Below are positions 40,539-49,200 of a DNA stretch of 64,000 nucleotides, piece by piece. The stretch's first letter is position 1; each line of letters starts with the position of its first letter. Origin of the DNA: Streptomyces sp. B21-083 (lineage in GTDB: Bacteria; Actinomycetota; Actinomycetes; Streptomycetales; Streptomycetaceae); NCBI RefSeq assembly GCF_036898825.1, contig NZ_JARUND010000001.1, forward strand, positions 4,774,001 through 4,838,000, read 5' to 3'. A program made the position numbers and the translations under genes. The notes under the pieces are model-generated. The model was not told the origin of the DNA, ran no database searches, and saw nothing but the letters and a program-made list of their open reading frames with translations.

Positions 40539-41132
40539 ATGGACGTCACTCTCCACCTCGCCCAGGACCCCGAGGCCGACGCGCTCCTCGGCCGCAGTGC
40601 GCTCGCCGCGCTGACCGGAATGCTGCTGGACCAGCAAGTGCCGATGGAGTGGGCGTTCAAGGGACCGGCGACCATCGCCCAGCGACTGGGCGCCGAGGAC
40701 CTCGACGCACACGAGATCGCGGCGTACGACCCGGAGGCCTTCGCCGCGCTCCTCTCCGACAAGCCGGCCGTGCACCGGTACCCGGGCTCGATGGCCAAGC
40801 GCGTCCAGCAGCTCTGCCAGTACCTCGTCGAGCACTACGAGGGCGACGCCGAGGGCGTCTGGCGGGACGCGACGACCGGCCAGGAACTGCTCAAGCACCT
40901 CACCGACCTGCCCGGCTTCGGTAAGCAGAAGGCCCAGATCTTCCTGGCCCTGCTCGGCAAGCAGCTCGGCGTACAGCCCAAGGGCTGGCGTGAGGCCGCC
41001 GGTGCCTACGGCGAACCGAAGTCCTTCCGCTCCGTCGCCGACATCACCGGCCCGGAGTCCCTGGTCAAGGTCCGTGCCCACAAGCAGGAGATGAAGGCGG
41101 CGGCGAAAGCCGCGAAGGCCGCCGGCAAGTAG
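40539..41132 (+). CDS. HhH-GPD family base-excision repair protein
   Basis: 197 aa, starting 7 bp after the SIP gene. Helix-hairpin-helix LTDLPGFGKQKAQIFLALLG (about 128-147) and LTGMLLDQQVPMEWAFKGPA near the N-terminus fit the HhH-GPD glycosylase superfamily; no iron-sulfur cysteines and no clear GPD Asp beyond the loop, so activity is not certain. The Lys-rich C-terminus (KQEMKAAAKAAKAAGK) may bind DNA. Possibly co-transcribed with the flavoprotein. Confidence 0.85.
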   Translation: MDVTLHLAQDPEADALLGRSALAALTGMLLDQQVPMEWAFKGPATIAQRLGAEDLDAHEIAAYDPEAFAALLSDKPAVHRYPGSMAKRVQQLCQYLVEHYEGDAEGVWRDATTGQELLKHLTDLPGFGKQKAQIFLALLGKQLGVQPKGWREAAGAYGEPKSFRSVADITGPESLVKVRAHKQEMKAAAKAAKAAGK

Positions 41133-41271
41133 GCGCCGACGACACCGGCCCCCAACCGAGAGACCCCCGACAGCCCGCCGGTAGGCCACCGGTAAGCCGC
41201 CGATAGGCCGAGTGAGCGGATCTCGGGCGCGGAAGGATCGGCCCTGTCCGTGCGGCGGGGAGATCACCTCC

Positions 41272-41604
41272 ATGAGCCCCGCCGCGCGCACCCCGTACGC
41301 CTCGTACGCCGTGCGCCGGACCGCCTGGCTCCGGGTCGTCGTCCTGCTGCTCGCCCTGCTCGTGCCGGGGACGGCAGCGCACTGCGGAGCCGCCGAGGCG
41401 GCCGTTTCGAGCGGTACGGCCGCCGAGCACGACGTCCACGACACCGCCCTGCGCCCGCCGGCGCGCTACGGCCCCCGTGCCGTCGTAGCCCTGCGGCCCG
41501 TGCCCGGCCCGTCGACGGCACGGCATACGACGGCGCCGGCCCACCCGCTCCCCTTGCCGCCACGCTCCACGCCCGTCCCGCGCTCGGTGGTCCTGCGCTG
41601 CTGA
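41272..41604 (+). CDS. Small secreted or membrane-associated protein
   Basis: 110 aa from ATG 41272 (MSPAARTPYASYAVRR), with GGGGAGA 8 nt upstream. Basic n-region and hydrophobic segment (WLRVVVLLLALLVPGTAAHC) form a signal peptide or anchor; the rest is His/Pro/Arg-rich and disordered. It ends with a Cys (VVLRC). Function unknown. A start at 41212 would add residues without a ribosome site. Confidence 0.55.
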   Translation: MSPAARTPYASYAVRRTAWLRVVVLLLALLVPGTAAHCGAAEAAVSSGTAAEHDVHDTALRPPARYGPRAVVALRPVPGPSTARHTTAPAHPLPLPPRSTPVPRSVVLRC

Positions 41605-41671
41605 CAGAACCGGCTCCCCCGGTCCGTCAGTCAGCACGCCCAACACGTCACACGGGACAAGGAACACCGAC

Positions 41672-41812
41672 ATGGCGATCGACCCTTACGCGGTCCTGCG
41701 CGCCCTTCTGCGCGCCGAGGCCGCCCGCAACACACCGAAGGCGCGGGTGCCCCATGCGCCTCAGGTGAAGGAAGCCGAGCAGCGGCGACCCCTGGAGGAG
41801 CGGGGCCGCTGA
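41672..41812 (+). CDS. Very small conserved-looking protein (46 aa)
   Basis: From ATG 41672 with AAGGA 9 nt upstream: MAIDPYAVLRALLRAEAARN, then a Lys/Arg/Pro-rich tail ending LEERGR. One amphipathic helix. I recall similar short proteins in streptomycetes but no function. It lies 68 bp after the preceding small gene and converges on the HerA-like gene. Confidence 0.6.
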   Translation: MAIDPYAVLRALLRAEAARNTPKARVPHAPQVKEAEQRRPLEERGR

Positions 41813-41841
41813 CCGGACGGCGGGGGCGGGGCCCCGGTGGG

Positions 41842-43539
41842 CTACCGCCTCCGCCGTGCCGTGCCGAAGACGGAGCGGGTGATCTCACGGCCGATCTGGG
41901 TGCCCAGGGAACGGGCCAGGGACTTGAACATGCCGCTGCCCACCACCTGTTGGACGAGAGATGGGTCCTCCCTCGACTCCCCCGACTCCCTCGACGCTTC
42001 GGGCCTGCTGGACCTGCTGGGCTCCTTGGGCCTCATCTCGTCCGGGCCCTTGGCTCCGCCGGATCCCCCGGCTCCCCCGGAGGTCTGCGCGGCCGTCAGT
42101 TTCTCGTACGCCGACTCTCTGTCCACAGCCTGTGCGTAACGGTCGTAGAGCTGCGAGGACCTGACCGCCTGGTCGAGAACGGCCGCGTCGACGGGGCCCA
42201 TCAGGGACTCGGGGGCGCGCAGGCGGGTCGCGGCGACCGGGGTCGGGGCGCCCTTCTCGCTCAGGACGGTGACCACCGCCTCGCCCGTCCCGAGGCCGGT
42301 GAGCAGTTCCTCCAGGTCGTACGCCGAGTTCGGGAAGGTCTGCACCGTGGCCCTGAGGGCCTTCTGGTCGTCCGGGGTGAAGGCACGCAGCGCGTGCTGG
42401 ACGCGGTTGCCGAGCTGGGCGAGGACGTCCGCGGGCACGTCTCGTGGGGTCTGCGTCACGAAGAACACGCCCACTCCCTTGGAGCGGATGAGGCGGACGG
42501 TCTGCGTGATCGCGTCCAGGAATGCCTTGGACGCGTCCTTGAAGAGCAGATGGGCCTCGTCGAAGAAGAAGACGAGCTTGGGCTTGTCGGCGTCGCCGAC
42601 CTCCGGGAGGTCGTGGAAAAGGTCGGCCAGGAGCCACATCAGGAAGGTCGAGAACAGCTGCGGCCGGTCCTGGACGGCGGGCAGTTCGAGCACCGAGACG
42701 ATGCCCCGGCCGTCCGAGGCCGTGCGCAGCAGCTCCGCCGTGTCGAACTCCGGTTCGCCGAAGAAGTCCGCCATGCCCTGCGCCTCGAAGGCGGTGAGGG
42801 AACGCAGGATCACCCCGGCCGTGGCGGTCGAGAGCCCGCCGATGTTCTTCAGCTCGGGCTTGCCCTCGTCGGAGGTGAGGAACGCGACGACGGCCCGCAG
42901 GTCCTTCAGGTCGACCAGTTCCAGCCCTTTCTGGTCGGCGTAGTGGAAGACCAGGCCGAGCGACTGCTCCTGGGTGGGGTTGAGCTGGAGCACCTTGGAC
43001 AGCAGCAGCGGGCCGAAACTGGTGATCGTGGCCCGCACGGGGATGCCGTGGCCGAGACCGCCGAGCGCGTAGAACTCGGCGGGGAAACCGGTCGCCGTCC
43101 ACTTCTGGTGCACCTCGGCGGCCCGGGCGGCGACGCGGTCGTGCGCCTCCCCTGCCCGTCCCGTCTGCCCCGGCGCGGAGATGCCGGACACGTCACCCTT
43201 CACATCGGCCAGGAAAACGGGCACACCTTGGGCGCTGAGCTGTTCGGCGATCAGCTGGAGTGTCTTCGTCTTGCCGGTGCCGGTGGCCCCCGCGACCAGA
43301 CCGTGCCGGTTGAGCATGGGCAGCGGGATACGGATCTGGGCGTCCGGGAGGCATGTCCCGTCCCACAGCAGGGCGCCCAGATCGAGTGCCGGGCCGGTGA
43401 AGGCGTACCCGGCGGCGATCTCCAGGGCCGGCTGGGGGAGCGCGGGGGCGCTCCCGGGCGCGCGTGGTGGCGAGCCGGGCGCGTTTGCCGGTGGCATGGG
43501 CTCCGTGGTGGCCGATGACACGCTCTCGCTGTCACTCAT
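41842..43539 (-). CDS. HerA-like helicase/ATPase (DUF853 type)
   Basis: 565 aa from ATG 43539. Walker A GATGTGKTKTL near residue 77; Walker B LVFFFDEAHLLFKDA near 320; sensor and arginine region VRLIRSKGVGVFFVTQTPRD. This matches the DUF853 branch of HerA/FtsK-like ATPases, thought to be DNA-translocating motors. No NurA-like nuclease gene is adjacent. The last ~60 residues are Ser/Arg/Glu-rich, ending in a basic helix (GTQIGREITRSVFGTARRRR). Same family is conserved in this position in streptomycetes, as far as I recall. Confidence 0.85.
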   Translation of the reverse strand: MSDSESVSSATTEPMPPANAPGSPPRAPGSAPALPQPALEIAAGYAFTGPALDLGALLWDGTCLPDAQIRIPLPMLNRHGLVAGATGTGKTKTLQLIAEQLSAQGVPVFLADVKGDVSGISAPGQTGRAGEAHDRVAARAAEVHQKWTATGFPAEFYALGGLGHGIPVRATITSFGPLLLSKVLQLNPTQEQSLGLVFHYADQKGLELVDLKDLRAVVAFLTSDEGKPELKNIGGLSTATAGVILRSLTAFEAQGMADFFGEPEFDTAELLRTASDGRGIVSVLELPAVQDRPQLFSTFLMWLLADLFHDLPEVGDADKPKLVFFFDEAHLLFKDASKAFLDAITQTVRLIRSKGVGVFFVTQTPRDVPADVLAQLGNRVQHALRAFTPDDQKALRATVQTFPNSAYDLEELLTGLGTGEAVVTVLSEKGAPTPVAATRLRAPESLMGPVDAAVLDQAVRSSQLYDRYAQAVDRESAYEKLTAAQTSGGAGGSGGAKGPDEMRPKEPSRSSRPEASRESGESREDPSLVQQVVGSGMFKSLARSLGTQIGREITRSVFGTARRRR

Positions 43540-43643
43540 GTCGGGTCCCTCTTCCGATTTGCCCCGCTTTGCGGCATCTTTTCCAGCGTCGCACTCCGTC
43601 TCCATGGCTGCGCCCGGAACGTCTGGACCGGTAGGCTTTCCGT

Positions 43644-43940
43644 GTGATCTTCAAGCGCATCGGAAACGGCCGGCCGTACCCCGACCACGGCCGGGAAAGC
43701 ACCCGGCAGTGGGCGGACGTCGCGCCGCGCCCGGTCCGCCTCGATCAGCTCGTGACGACCAAGGGCCAGCTCGACCTGGAAACCCTGCTCGCCGAGGACT
43801 CCACGTTCTATGGCGACCTCTTCGCGCACGTCGTGAAGTGGCAGGGCGACCTGTATCTGGAGGACGGTCTGCACCGCGCGGTCCGGGCGGCCCTCCAGCA
43901 ACGCCAGGTGCTGCACGCCCGCGTCCTCGAAATGGACTGA
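43644..43940 (+). CDS. Small conserved actinobacterial protein, VapB-like
   Basis: 98 aa from GTG 43644. Contains RIGNGRPYPDHGRESTRQWA and a compact alpha/beta part (LVTTKGQLDLETLLAEDSTF, VKWQGDLYLEDGLHRAVRAA). Very low divergence is typical of this protein in streptomycetes. It could be classed as a VapB-like antitoxin, but there is no PIN gene beside it, so a housekeeping DNA-binding role is as likely. A TAGGCT -10 box ends 6 nt before the GTG and no ribosome site exists, so the mRNA is probably leaderless. Confidence 0.7.
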   Translation: MIFKRIGNGRPYPDHGRESTRQWADVAPRPVRLDQLVTTKGQLDLETLLAEDSTFYGDLFAHVVKWQGDLYLEDGLHRAVRAALQQRQVLHARVLEMD

Positions 43941-44062
43941 CGGCCGTCCATCCACCCTTCGCCACCGTCCTCGCGACGCTTATTGGCCCTTTCGGGTAGT
44001 ACTGCGGCCGGGTCAATGATCATTTAGTAGGCATCACCGCCCGGGCGCACTACGCTGCGCCC

Positions 44063-44713
44063 ATGAGCATGCTGACTCCCCCCGGACTGGGCGGCCAGTA
44101 CCGCATCACGGGAGACAAGTACCCGCGGATGCGCCGACCCCGGGGACGCCGCAAGTTCGTGTTCGGACTCGTGGCCTCCGTCGTCGCCCTCGGCCTGATC
44201 GGCTGGGGCACCTTGCAGCTCATCGACGTCTTCACCGGCGGCGGCAGCAAGGCCACGGCCGCGGGACCCAAGACGGACTGCACGACGAAGGCCGGCCCCA
44301 CGGCGACGCCGCCGACGGCCGTCAGAGCGCTGCCCAAGCCCGGTGGGATCACCGTCAACGTGCTGAACGCCACGCCACGCAGCGGCCTCGCCAAGCAGGC
44401 GGCGGACGAGCTGCGCAAGCGCGGCTTCCGCATCGGCGACGTCGGCAACGCGCCCAAGGCCTACGACAAGAAGATCGCCGGCGCCGGCATGGTGCTCGGC
44501 GCGAAGTCGGCCGCCGAGGCCGCCCTGCCCCTGGTCGGGACCCAGCTCGCCGGCGCCCAGGTGAAGACCGACACACGCGCGTCGGCCACCGAGGTCGACC
44601 TGCTCATCGGCACCGCCTTCACGGCCCTGACCAGCAAGAAGGACGCCGACCAGGCCCTGGCCGCGCTGACCGGTCCGGCGCCGGCGCCCTCCAGCAGCCC
44701 GAAGAGCTGCTGA
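44063..44713 (+). CDS. LytR C-terminal-domain membrane protein
   Basis: 216 aa. Basic cytoplasmic stretch (MRRPRGRRK), one membrane segment at about 31-52, a Thr/Pro linker, then the LytR_C domain (GGITVNVLNATPRSGLAKQA, DELRKRGFRIGDVGNA, KIAGAGMVLGAKSAAEAALP). The domain sits outside the membrane and is found in cell-wall-associated proteins; here it is free of the LytR-CpsA-Psr catalytic part. A TACGCT -10 motif ends 6 nt before the ATG, again suggesting leaderless expression. Confidence 0.85.
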   Translation: MSMLTPPGLGGQYRITGDKYPRMRRPRGRRKFVFGLVASVVALGLIGWGTLQLIDVFTGGGSKATAAGPKTDCTTKAGPTATPPTAVRALPKPGGITVNVLNATPRSGLAKQAADELRKRGFRIGDVGNAPKAYDKKIAGAGMVLGAKSAAEAALPLVGTQLAGAQVKTDTRASATEVDLLIGTAFTALTSKKDADQALAALTGPAPAPSSSPKSC

Positions 44714-44761
44714 GCCTCGTACCCCTGGTTGTACTGGTGCCGCTGCTGCTCGGCGCCGCTA

Positions 44762-45397
44762 CTACTCGGCCGCGCCGTACAGCCGGTCGCCCGCGTCTCC
44801 GAGGCCCGGGACGATGTAACCGTGCTCGTTCAGGCGCTCGTCGATCGACGCCGTCACGACGGTGACCGGGGCGCCCGCCAGCTCGCGTTCCATGATCTCG
44901 ACGCCCTCCGGGGCGGCCAGCAGGACCACGGCCGTCACATCGTCGGCGCCCCGCTTGATCAGCTCCCGGATCGCCGCGACCAGCGTGCCGCCGGTGGCGA
45001 GCATCGGGTCGAGGACGTACACCTGACGCCCGGAGAGGTCCTCCGGCATACGGGTGGCGTACGTCGACGCCTGGAGCGTCTCCTCGTCGCGCACCATGCC
45101 CATGAAGCCCACCTCGGCGGTCGGCAGGAGCCGGACCATGCCGTCCAGCATGCCGAGGCCGGCCCGCAGGATCGGCACCACCAGCGGGCGCGGGTAGGAC
45201 AGCTTGACGCCCGTGGTCGAGGAGACCGGCGTCGTGATGTCGACCTGTTCGGTACGCACGTCGCGCGTGGCCTCGTAGGCGAGCAGGGTGACCAGCTCGT
45301 CGGCGAGACGGCGGAAGGTCGCGGAGTCGGTGCGCTGGTCGCGCAGCGTGGTGAGCTTGTGGGCGACCAGAGGGTGGTCGACGACGTGGAGACGCAT
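44762..45397 (-). CDS. upp: Uracil phosphoribosyltransferase
   Basis: 211 aa, full family length. Contains PRPP loop [16 protein letters not shown], the uracil-binding [15 protein letters not shown] end and the flexible loop [18 protein letters not shown] region near 40. Converts uracil plus PRPP to UMP in pyrimidine salvage. Convergent with the LytR_C gene. A TACTGT hexamer lies 7 nt before the ATG. Confidence 0.95.
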   Translation of the reverse strand: MRLHVVDHPLVAHKLTTLRDQRTDSATFRRLADELVTLLAYEATRDVRTEQVDITTPVSSTTGVKLSYPRPLVVPILRAGLGMLDGMVRLLPTAEVGFMGMVRDEETLQASTYATRMPEDLSGRQVYVLDPMLATGGTLVAAIRELIKRGADDVTAVVLLAAPEGVEIMERELAGAPVTVVTASIDERLNEHGYIVPGLGDAGDRLYGAAE

Positions 45398-45580
45398 GTC
45401 CCCAACAGTAGCCGGGGTCCCGTACAGCGGCTCTGCTCCCCCGTGCGGCGGTTCAGGTTCCCTTTACAACGGTTCCGGTTCCCCGTACAGCGGCGTTGCT
45501 CCCCGCTCGTCCTTCCGGTGGCATCAAACCGCCCGACGGAGGGAAGGTGGGAGGGACGCACCGACTGGGGGTGTCCGCCC

Positions 45581-45784
45581 ATGCCTGACCGTGAACCCGA
45601 CCGGGAACGTGACCGGGAACGTGACCAGAAGGCGTCGGAGACCGAGGCCGAACGGCGTCGGCGCCGGGCCGTCTTCCTGCGCGAGCTGACCGAGGCGCGC
45701 GAGTTGCGCGACCGTGTCCAGCCCCGCCGCGCCAAGACCGCCCGCCTCCGCCACGCCATGCGCATGCGTACGTTCCGCTGGTAG
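45581..45784 (+). CDS. Small highly charged protein (67 aa)
   Basis: From ATG 45581: Arg/Asp/Glu-rich throughout (DREPDRERDRERDQKASETE), then a helix VFLRELTEARELRDRVQPRR and a basic end MRMRTFRW. Likely a nucleic-acid- or protein-binding helix; nothing more can be said. It lies between upp and the tadA operon. The upstream 150 bp contain imperfect repeats of CCGTACAGCGGC. Confidence 0.55.
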   Translation: MPDREPDRERDRERDQKASETEAERRRRRAVFLRELTEARELRDRVQPRRAKTARLRHAMRMRTFRW

Positions 45785-46047
45785 TAGGCGCGTTGGAGGG
45801 GTGGCCGTGCGGACGCCGTACGGGACGCCGGTTACGATCCGCTGGTGGCGGCGACGAGAGTGCTGCTGAAGGGCTCGGCCGACCAGCGGTCAAAAGAGCC
45901 GGACACAGGGTGCGGAAGACGTCCCCTGAACGCTCCGTTTCTGCCACGATGCCGAGTGGGCGGGGCGCGGCACCCAGCGTTCCCCACCCGCGAACTCCGC
46001 CGGGAGGGCCCCCAACCGGCACGCCTAGGACCAGTGGGAGAGTCACG

Positions 46048-46596
46048 GTGTACTTCGCCGCACTGCTCGCGCGCACCGAAGACGGGTGGGAAGCGAGCGA
46101 CAAAGAGCTCGACGACGTGGAAACCCTGTCGGACCTGGCCGAACTGGCCCGTGAAGCCTCCCCCGAGGACGACACGGTGCTGGTTCTCATCGAGCAGGAG
46201 GACGCCTGGTTCGGCGTCGTCCGCATCGACGGCGAGGACGACCCCCGTATCTACGTCTCGGACGCCGCCGCCGCTGCCCGTAGTTCGTACGGCGAGATTC
46301 TGCTCACGGCCGAGCTGCTCGGCCGCGATCCCGACACCGACGAGCCGGATCTCGACGCCCTCGACCTCGACGGCACCGAGGACGGTGAGTCGGACGCCGA
46401 TCCGGACACCGACGAAGACGACGAGGAGGCCGGCACGTCCGCCGAAGCGGTACCGCACGGCCCCGTAGGAGACCCGGAGATCCTCGACGACCTCGGCGTC
46501 GGCGAGAAGGAACTGCGCGCCCTGGACGCCGACGACGCGCTGGGCGCGATCGCCGAGGCCCTGGGAGCGGCGGAGGTCCTGGAGACGGTGCGCTGA
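46048..46596 (+). CDS. tRNA adenosine deaminase-associated protein
   Basis: 182 aa from GTG 46048 with GGGAGA upstream. An N-terminal alpha/beta part (VYFAALLARTEDGWEASDKE, VLIEQEDAWFGVVRIDGEDD, IYVSDAAAAARSSYGEILL) is followed by a very acidic linker (about 95-135) and a helical end (LDADDALGAIAEALGAAEVL). This family is always found just before tadA in actinobacteria, hence its name; mechanism unknown. The reading frame ends within the start region of tadA. Confidence 0.9.
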   Translation: MYFAALLARTEDGWEASDKELDDVETLSDLAELAREASPEDDTVLVLIEQEDAWFGVVRIDGEDDPRIYVSDAAAAARSSYGEILLTAELLGRDPDTDEPDLDALDLDGTEDGESDADPDTDEDDEEAGTSAEAVPHGPVGDPEILDDLGVGEKELRALDADDALGAIAEALGAAEVLETVR

Positions 46597-46658
46597 GCGA
46601 GGAGGGCCTGATCGGCGAGGGGCCGCCCGACCCCGTACGGGATCCCTGGCGGGCCGCG

Positions 46659-47177
46659 ATGCGGCTCGCCCTGGCCGAGGCCGAGCGTGCCGTCCTCGGC
46701 GGTGACGTCCCGGTGGGCGCCGTCGTCCTGGCCGCCGACGGCACGACGGTGCTCGCGACCGGGCACAACGAGCGCGAGGCGACGGGCGATCCGACCGCGC
46801 ACGCGGAGATCCTCGCGGTCCGGCGGGCGGCGGCGGATCTGAGGAATTCAGCGGCGCGCTGGGGGTCCCCCGAGGCGCTCAGCTCTGGGGGAGCCTCCGG
46901 CAAGGGTGGTGGCGGGAGACGGGCGGGCGAGTGGCGGCTGTCCGGCTGCACGCTCGTCGTGACGCTGGAGCCCTGCACGATGTGTGCGGGCGCCCTCGTG
47001 CAGTCCCGCGTGGACCGCGTGGTCTACGGCGCCCGCGACGAGAAGGCGGGCGCGGCCGGCTCCCTCTGGGACGTCGTACGCGACCGTCGCCTCAACCACC
47101 GCCCCGAGGTGATCGGCGGCGTCCTCGCGGACGACTGCGCCGGCCTCCTCACCACGTTCTTCCGCGACGGCCGCTGA
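46659..47177 (+). CDS. tadA: tRNA adenosine deaminase with in-frame insertion
   Basis: 172 aa from ATG 46659. TadA edits A34 to inosine in tRNA-Arg(ACG). Zinc and catalytic residues are intact: H48-A-E50 (PTAHAEIL) and PC106TMC109. In E. coli TadA these lie about 30 residues apart; here 58, because about 28 residues (Gly/Ser/Arg rich, encoded near 46850-46930) are inserted. That DNA carries a GGGGGTCCCCC...GGGGGAG hairpin like those at 3992-4154. The frame is open upstream to 46593 without ATG, GTG or TTG, although homology-like residues (PDPVRDPWRAA) precede the ATG, so a CTG start overlapping the previous stop is possible. Confidence 0.85.
   Translation: MRLALAEAERAVLGGDVPVGAVVLAADGTTVLATGHNEREATGDPTAHAEILAVRRAAADLRNSAARWGSPEALSSGGASGKGGGGRRAGEWRLSGCTLVVTLEPCTMCAGALVQSRVDRVVYGARDEKAGAAGSLWDVVRDRRLNHRPEVIGGVLADDCAGLLTTFFRDGR
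46859..46895. repeat. REP-like hairpin unit inside tadA
   Basis: CTGGGGGTCCCCCGAGGCGC at 46859 and TCTGGGGGAG at 46883 form the same type of folded unit as in the MITE-like element at 3922-4204. It lies in frame between the two zinc-binding motifs of tadA. Confidence 0.7.
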
Positions 47178-47225
47178 CGAAAACAGATTTCGGAGCACGC
47201 CGCACCTTGCTGTAAGGTCTCCCTC

Positions 47226-47310
47226 GGTAGCGTGTCCGAGCGGCCGAAGGAGCTCGCCTCGAAAGCGAGTGTGGCGCAAGTCACCGAGGGTTCAAATCCC
47301 TCCGCTACCG
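47226..47310 (+). tRNA. tRNA-Ser(CGA)
   Basis: Acceptor GGTAGCG pairs with CGCTACC; anticodon stem CTCGC/GCGAG encloses loop CTCGAAA giving anticodon CGA, which reads UCG. A long variable arm (TGTGGCGCAAGTCACC) marks a class II serine tRNA; the T-arm is GAGGG-TTCAAAT-CCCTC. CCA is not encoded. Confidence 0.95.
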
Positions 47311-47316
47311 CTGTAG

Positions 47317-47344
47317 AAGGGCCTCGCCGAACGGCGGGGCCTTT
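47317..47344 (+). terminator. Terminator of tRNA-Ser(CGA)
   Basis: AAGGGCCTCGCCG pairs with CGGCGGGGCCTTT across AA, right after the tRNA. Confidence 0.75.
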
Positions 47345-47418
47345 CGTGCGACATCAGTCGAGTGGGTTCAGTCGAGTGTGCGTGGTCGGGTCTGGTCGGG
47401 TCTGAGGGGGAGGCCGCC

Positions 47419-47595
47419 GTGGCGGTGAATGCGAAGAAGATAGCCGTCTATGCCCTCGTGGTCTTCGTGCTGTACGTGATCATCACGGACCCCAAGGCGG
47501 CGGCCGGGTACGTCGAGATAGCGTTCGAAGGAATCTCGAACGCGGCCAGTGCCATAGGTGACTTCATGACCTGGGTCGCCGACGGCGCGAAGTAG
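47419..47595 (+). CDS. Small single-pass membrane protein (58 aa)
   Basis: From GTG 47419, with GGGGGAGG upstream. A hydrophobic segment IAVYALVVFVLYVIITDP at residues 8-25 is followed by a helix (GYVEIAFEGISNAASAIGDF). Small proteins of this shape next to the sigF region are familiar in streptomycetes; function unknown. Confidence 0.65.
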   Translation: MAVNAKKIAVYALVVFVLYVIITDPKAAAGYVEIAFEGISNAASAIGDFMTWVADGAK

Positions 47596-47635
47596 CGGTC
47601 AGTCAGCCAGCCCAAGCAGCAGCCGGGGAGTGCAT

Positions 47636-47929
47636 GTGATCCGCCATCTGGTCCTCTTCAAGCTCAACGAGGGCGTCCAGCGCGACGAACCGCGGGTCGT
47701 GGCGGGTGCCGAGGCCTTTCGTGCCCTGTCCGGCCAGATCGACGAACTCCGCTTCTGGGAGTGCGCCTGGAACATCACGGACCGCCCCATCGCCTACGAC
47801 TTCGCGATCAACTCGGCCGTCGACGACATGGCCGCGCTGAAGCGGTACCTCGAACACCCGGCCCATCAGGCGGCCGCCGGACTGTGGCGTGAGTTCGCCA
47901 CGTGGGTGATCGCCGACTACGAGGTCTGA
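47636..47929 (+). CDS. Dabb-domain (stress-responsive A/B barrel) protein
   Basis: 97 aa from GTG 47636, with GGGGAG 5 nt before. The family start VIRHLVLFKLNEGV, the helix around AFRALSGQIDELRFWECAWN, the strand DFAINSAVDDMAALKRYLEH and the end HQAAAGLWREFATWVIADYE fit the Dabb dimeric alpha-beta barrel. Role unknown in this context. A start 6 nt earlier (GTG 47630) is possible. Confidence 0.85.
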   Translation: MIRHLVLFKLNEGVQRDEPRVVAGAEAFRALSGQIDELRFWECAWNITDRPIAYDFAINSAVDDMAALKRYLEHPAHQAAAGLWREFATWVIADYEV

Positions 47930-47973
47930 ATCCGAGGTCCGACTCGAAATCCGACCCGTACGGCCGCACGGAT

Positions 47974-48005
47974 GGCTCCGCACCGGAACGGTGTGGGGCC
48001 TTTTT
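47974..48005 (+). terminator. Terminator after the Dabb gene
   Basis: GGCTCCGCACCG pairs with CGGTGTGGGGCC and is followed by TTTTT, a strong intrinsic-type terminator separating this gene from sigF. Confidence 0.8.
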
Positions 48006-48051
48006 GCGTCTTGTGCGCCAACCCTTCCTCAACACGGTGTTATGGGGTGCT

Positions 48052-48064
48052 TGCACACAGTGCA
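48052..48064. promoter_or_regulatory. Inverted repeat TGCAC-ACA-GTGCA upstream of sigF
   Basis: A perfect 5-bp inverted repeat about 90 bp before the probable sigF start. Candidate operator; no known regulator is implied. Confidence 0.3.
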
Positions 48065-48153
48065 CATGTCTTGTGATGCTATGACCGCTTTTGACGGATG
48101 AGTTGACCGTTGAGTCGACCATTGAGTTGACCGATGAAGAGGTGGCGTTGACC

Positions 48154-49008
48154 GTGTCGGCCAGTACTGCGCCACCCCAGGAAGCCCCCGCCCAAGAAGC
48201 CCCCGCCCAGGAAATCGCACCTCAGGAGCCCGCTCCCCAGCGGAGTCGGGGCGCGGACACCCGGGCACTCACCCAGGTGCTCTTCGGCCAGCTCAAGATG
48301 CTGGATCCCGGTACGCCGGAGCACACCCGCGTACGGGGGGCGCTCATCGAGGCGAACATCCCGCTCGTGCGGTACGCGGCCGCCCGCTTCCGCTCCCGCA
48401 ACGAGCCGATGGAGGACGTCGTCCAGGTCGGCACCATCGGGCTGATCAACGCCATCGACCGGTTCGACCCCGACCGGGGCGTGCAGTTCCCCACGTTCGC
48501 GATGCCGACCGTCATCGGCGAGATCAAGCGGTACTTCCGGGACAACGTCCGCACGGTCCACGTACCGCGCCGGCTGCACGAGTTGTGGGTACAGGTCAAC
48601 GGGGCGACCGAGGACCTGACGACGGCCTTCGGGCGCACCCCGACGACCGCCGAGATCGCCGAGCGGCTGCGCATCAGCGAGGAGGACGTGCTGTCCTGCA
48701 TCGAGGCCGGCCGCTCGTACCACGCGACCTCGCTGGAGGCCGCTCAGGAGGGCGACGGTCTGCCCGGCCTGGTCGACCGTCTCGGTTACGAGGATCCCGC
48801 GCTGGACGGCGTGGAGCACCGCGACCTGGTCCGCCACCTCCTGGTCCAACTCCCTGAACGCGAACAGCGCATCCTCCTGCTGCGTTACTACAGCAACCTC
48901 ACCCAGTCGCAGATCAGCGCGGAACTGGGCGTCTCCCAGATGCACGTGTCCCGGCTACTGGCCCGTAGCTTCGCGCGACTGCGCTCGGCGAACCGCGTCG
49001 AGGCGTAG
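48154..49008 (+). CDS. sigF: RNA polymerase sigma factor SigF (SigB/F/G subfamily)
   Basis: 284 aa from GTG 48154 after an Ala/Pro/Gln-rich N-terminal lead. Region 2 has [20 protein letters not shown] and [20 protein letters not shown]; region 3 [20 protein letters not shown]; region 4 [20 protein letters not shown] and the recognition helix [20 protein letters not shown]. Length and sequence match SigF of S. coelicolor, which directs genes needed for late spore maturation. An upstream in-frame TTG (48091) would add 21 residues. Followed by the paralogue sigN. Confidence 0.92.
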   Translation: MSASTAPPQEAPAQEAPAQEIAPQEPAPQRSRGADTRALTQVLFGQLKMLDPGTPEHTRVRGALIEANIPLVRYAAARFRSRNEPMEDVVQVGTIGLINAIDRFDPDRGVQFPTFAMPTVIGEIKRYFRDNVRTVHVPRRLHELWVQVNGATEDLTTAFGRTPTTAEIAERLRISEEDVLSCIEAGRSYHATSLEAAQEGDGLPGLVDRLGYEDPALDGVEHRDLVRHLLVQLPEREQRILLLRYYSNLTQSQISAELGVSQMHVSRLLARSFARLRSANRVEA

Positions 49009-49158
49009 CCGGCCGTCACCCGAGGCACCCTCCCAGGCGTATCCGGATACAGGATCGAGTTGTCACCTGGGAGAGCGAATCGCTCAAGGGCGCACTTCCC
49101 GGTATTTCTGGGCTGAAAAACCGTCACACCCCCTTTTTCCAGGGCGGATCCGCGCTCC

Positions 49159-49200
49159 ACATGTCGACATGTCACTACAGCGTGTTGCCGACATGTGACA
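49159..49200. promoter_or_regulatory. ACATGT palindromes upstream of sigN
   Basis: ACATGTCGACATGT at 49159-49172 is a perfect 14-bp palindrome, and ACATGTGACA follows at 49191. Three ACATGT units in 40 bp, 110-150 bp before sigN, look like a binding site. No regulator can be named. Confidence 0.45.

Noticed and set aside
43644..43940. Third toxin-antitoxin system
   Set aside because: The small protein could be VapB-like, but no toxin gene adjoins it on either side.
44729..45580. Upstream extension of the small charged gene across upp
   Set aside because: Antisense to upp; only the part from ATG 45581 has a plausible start and its own position outside upp.
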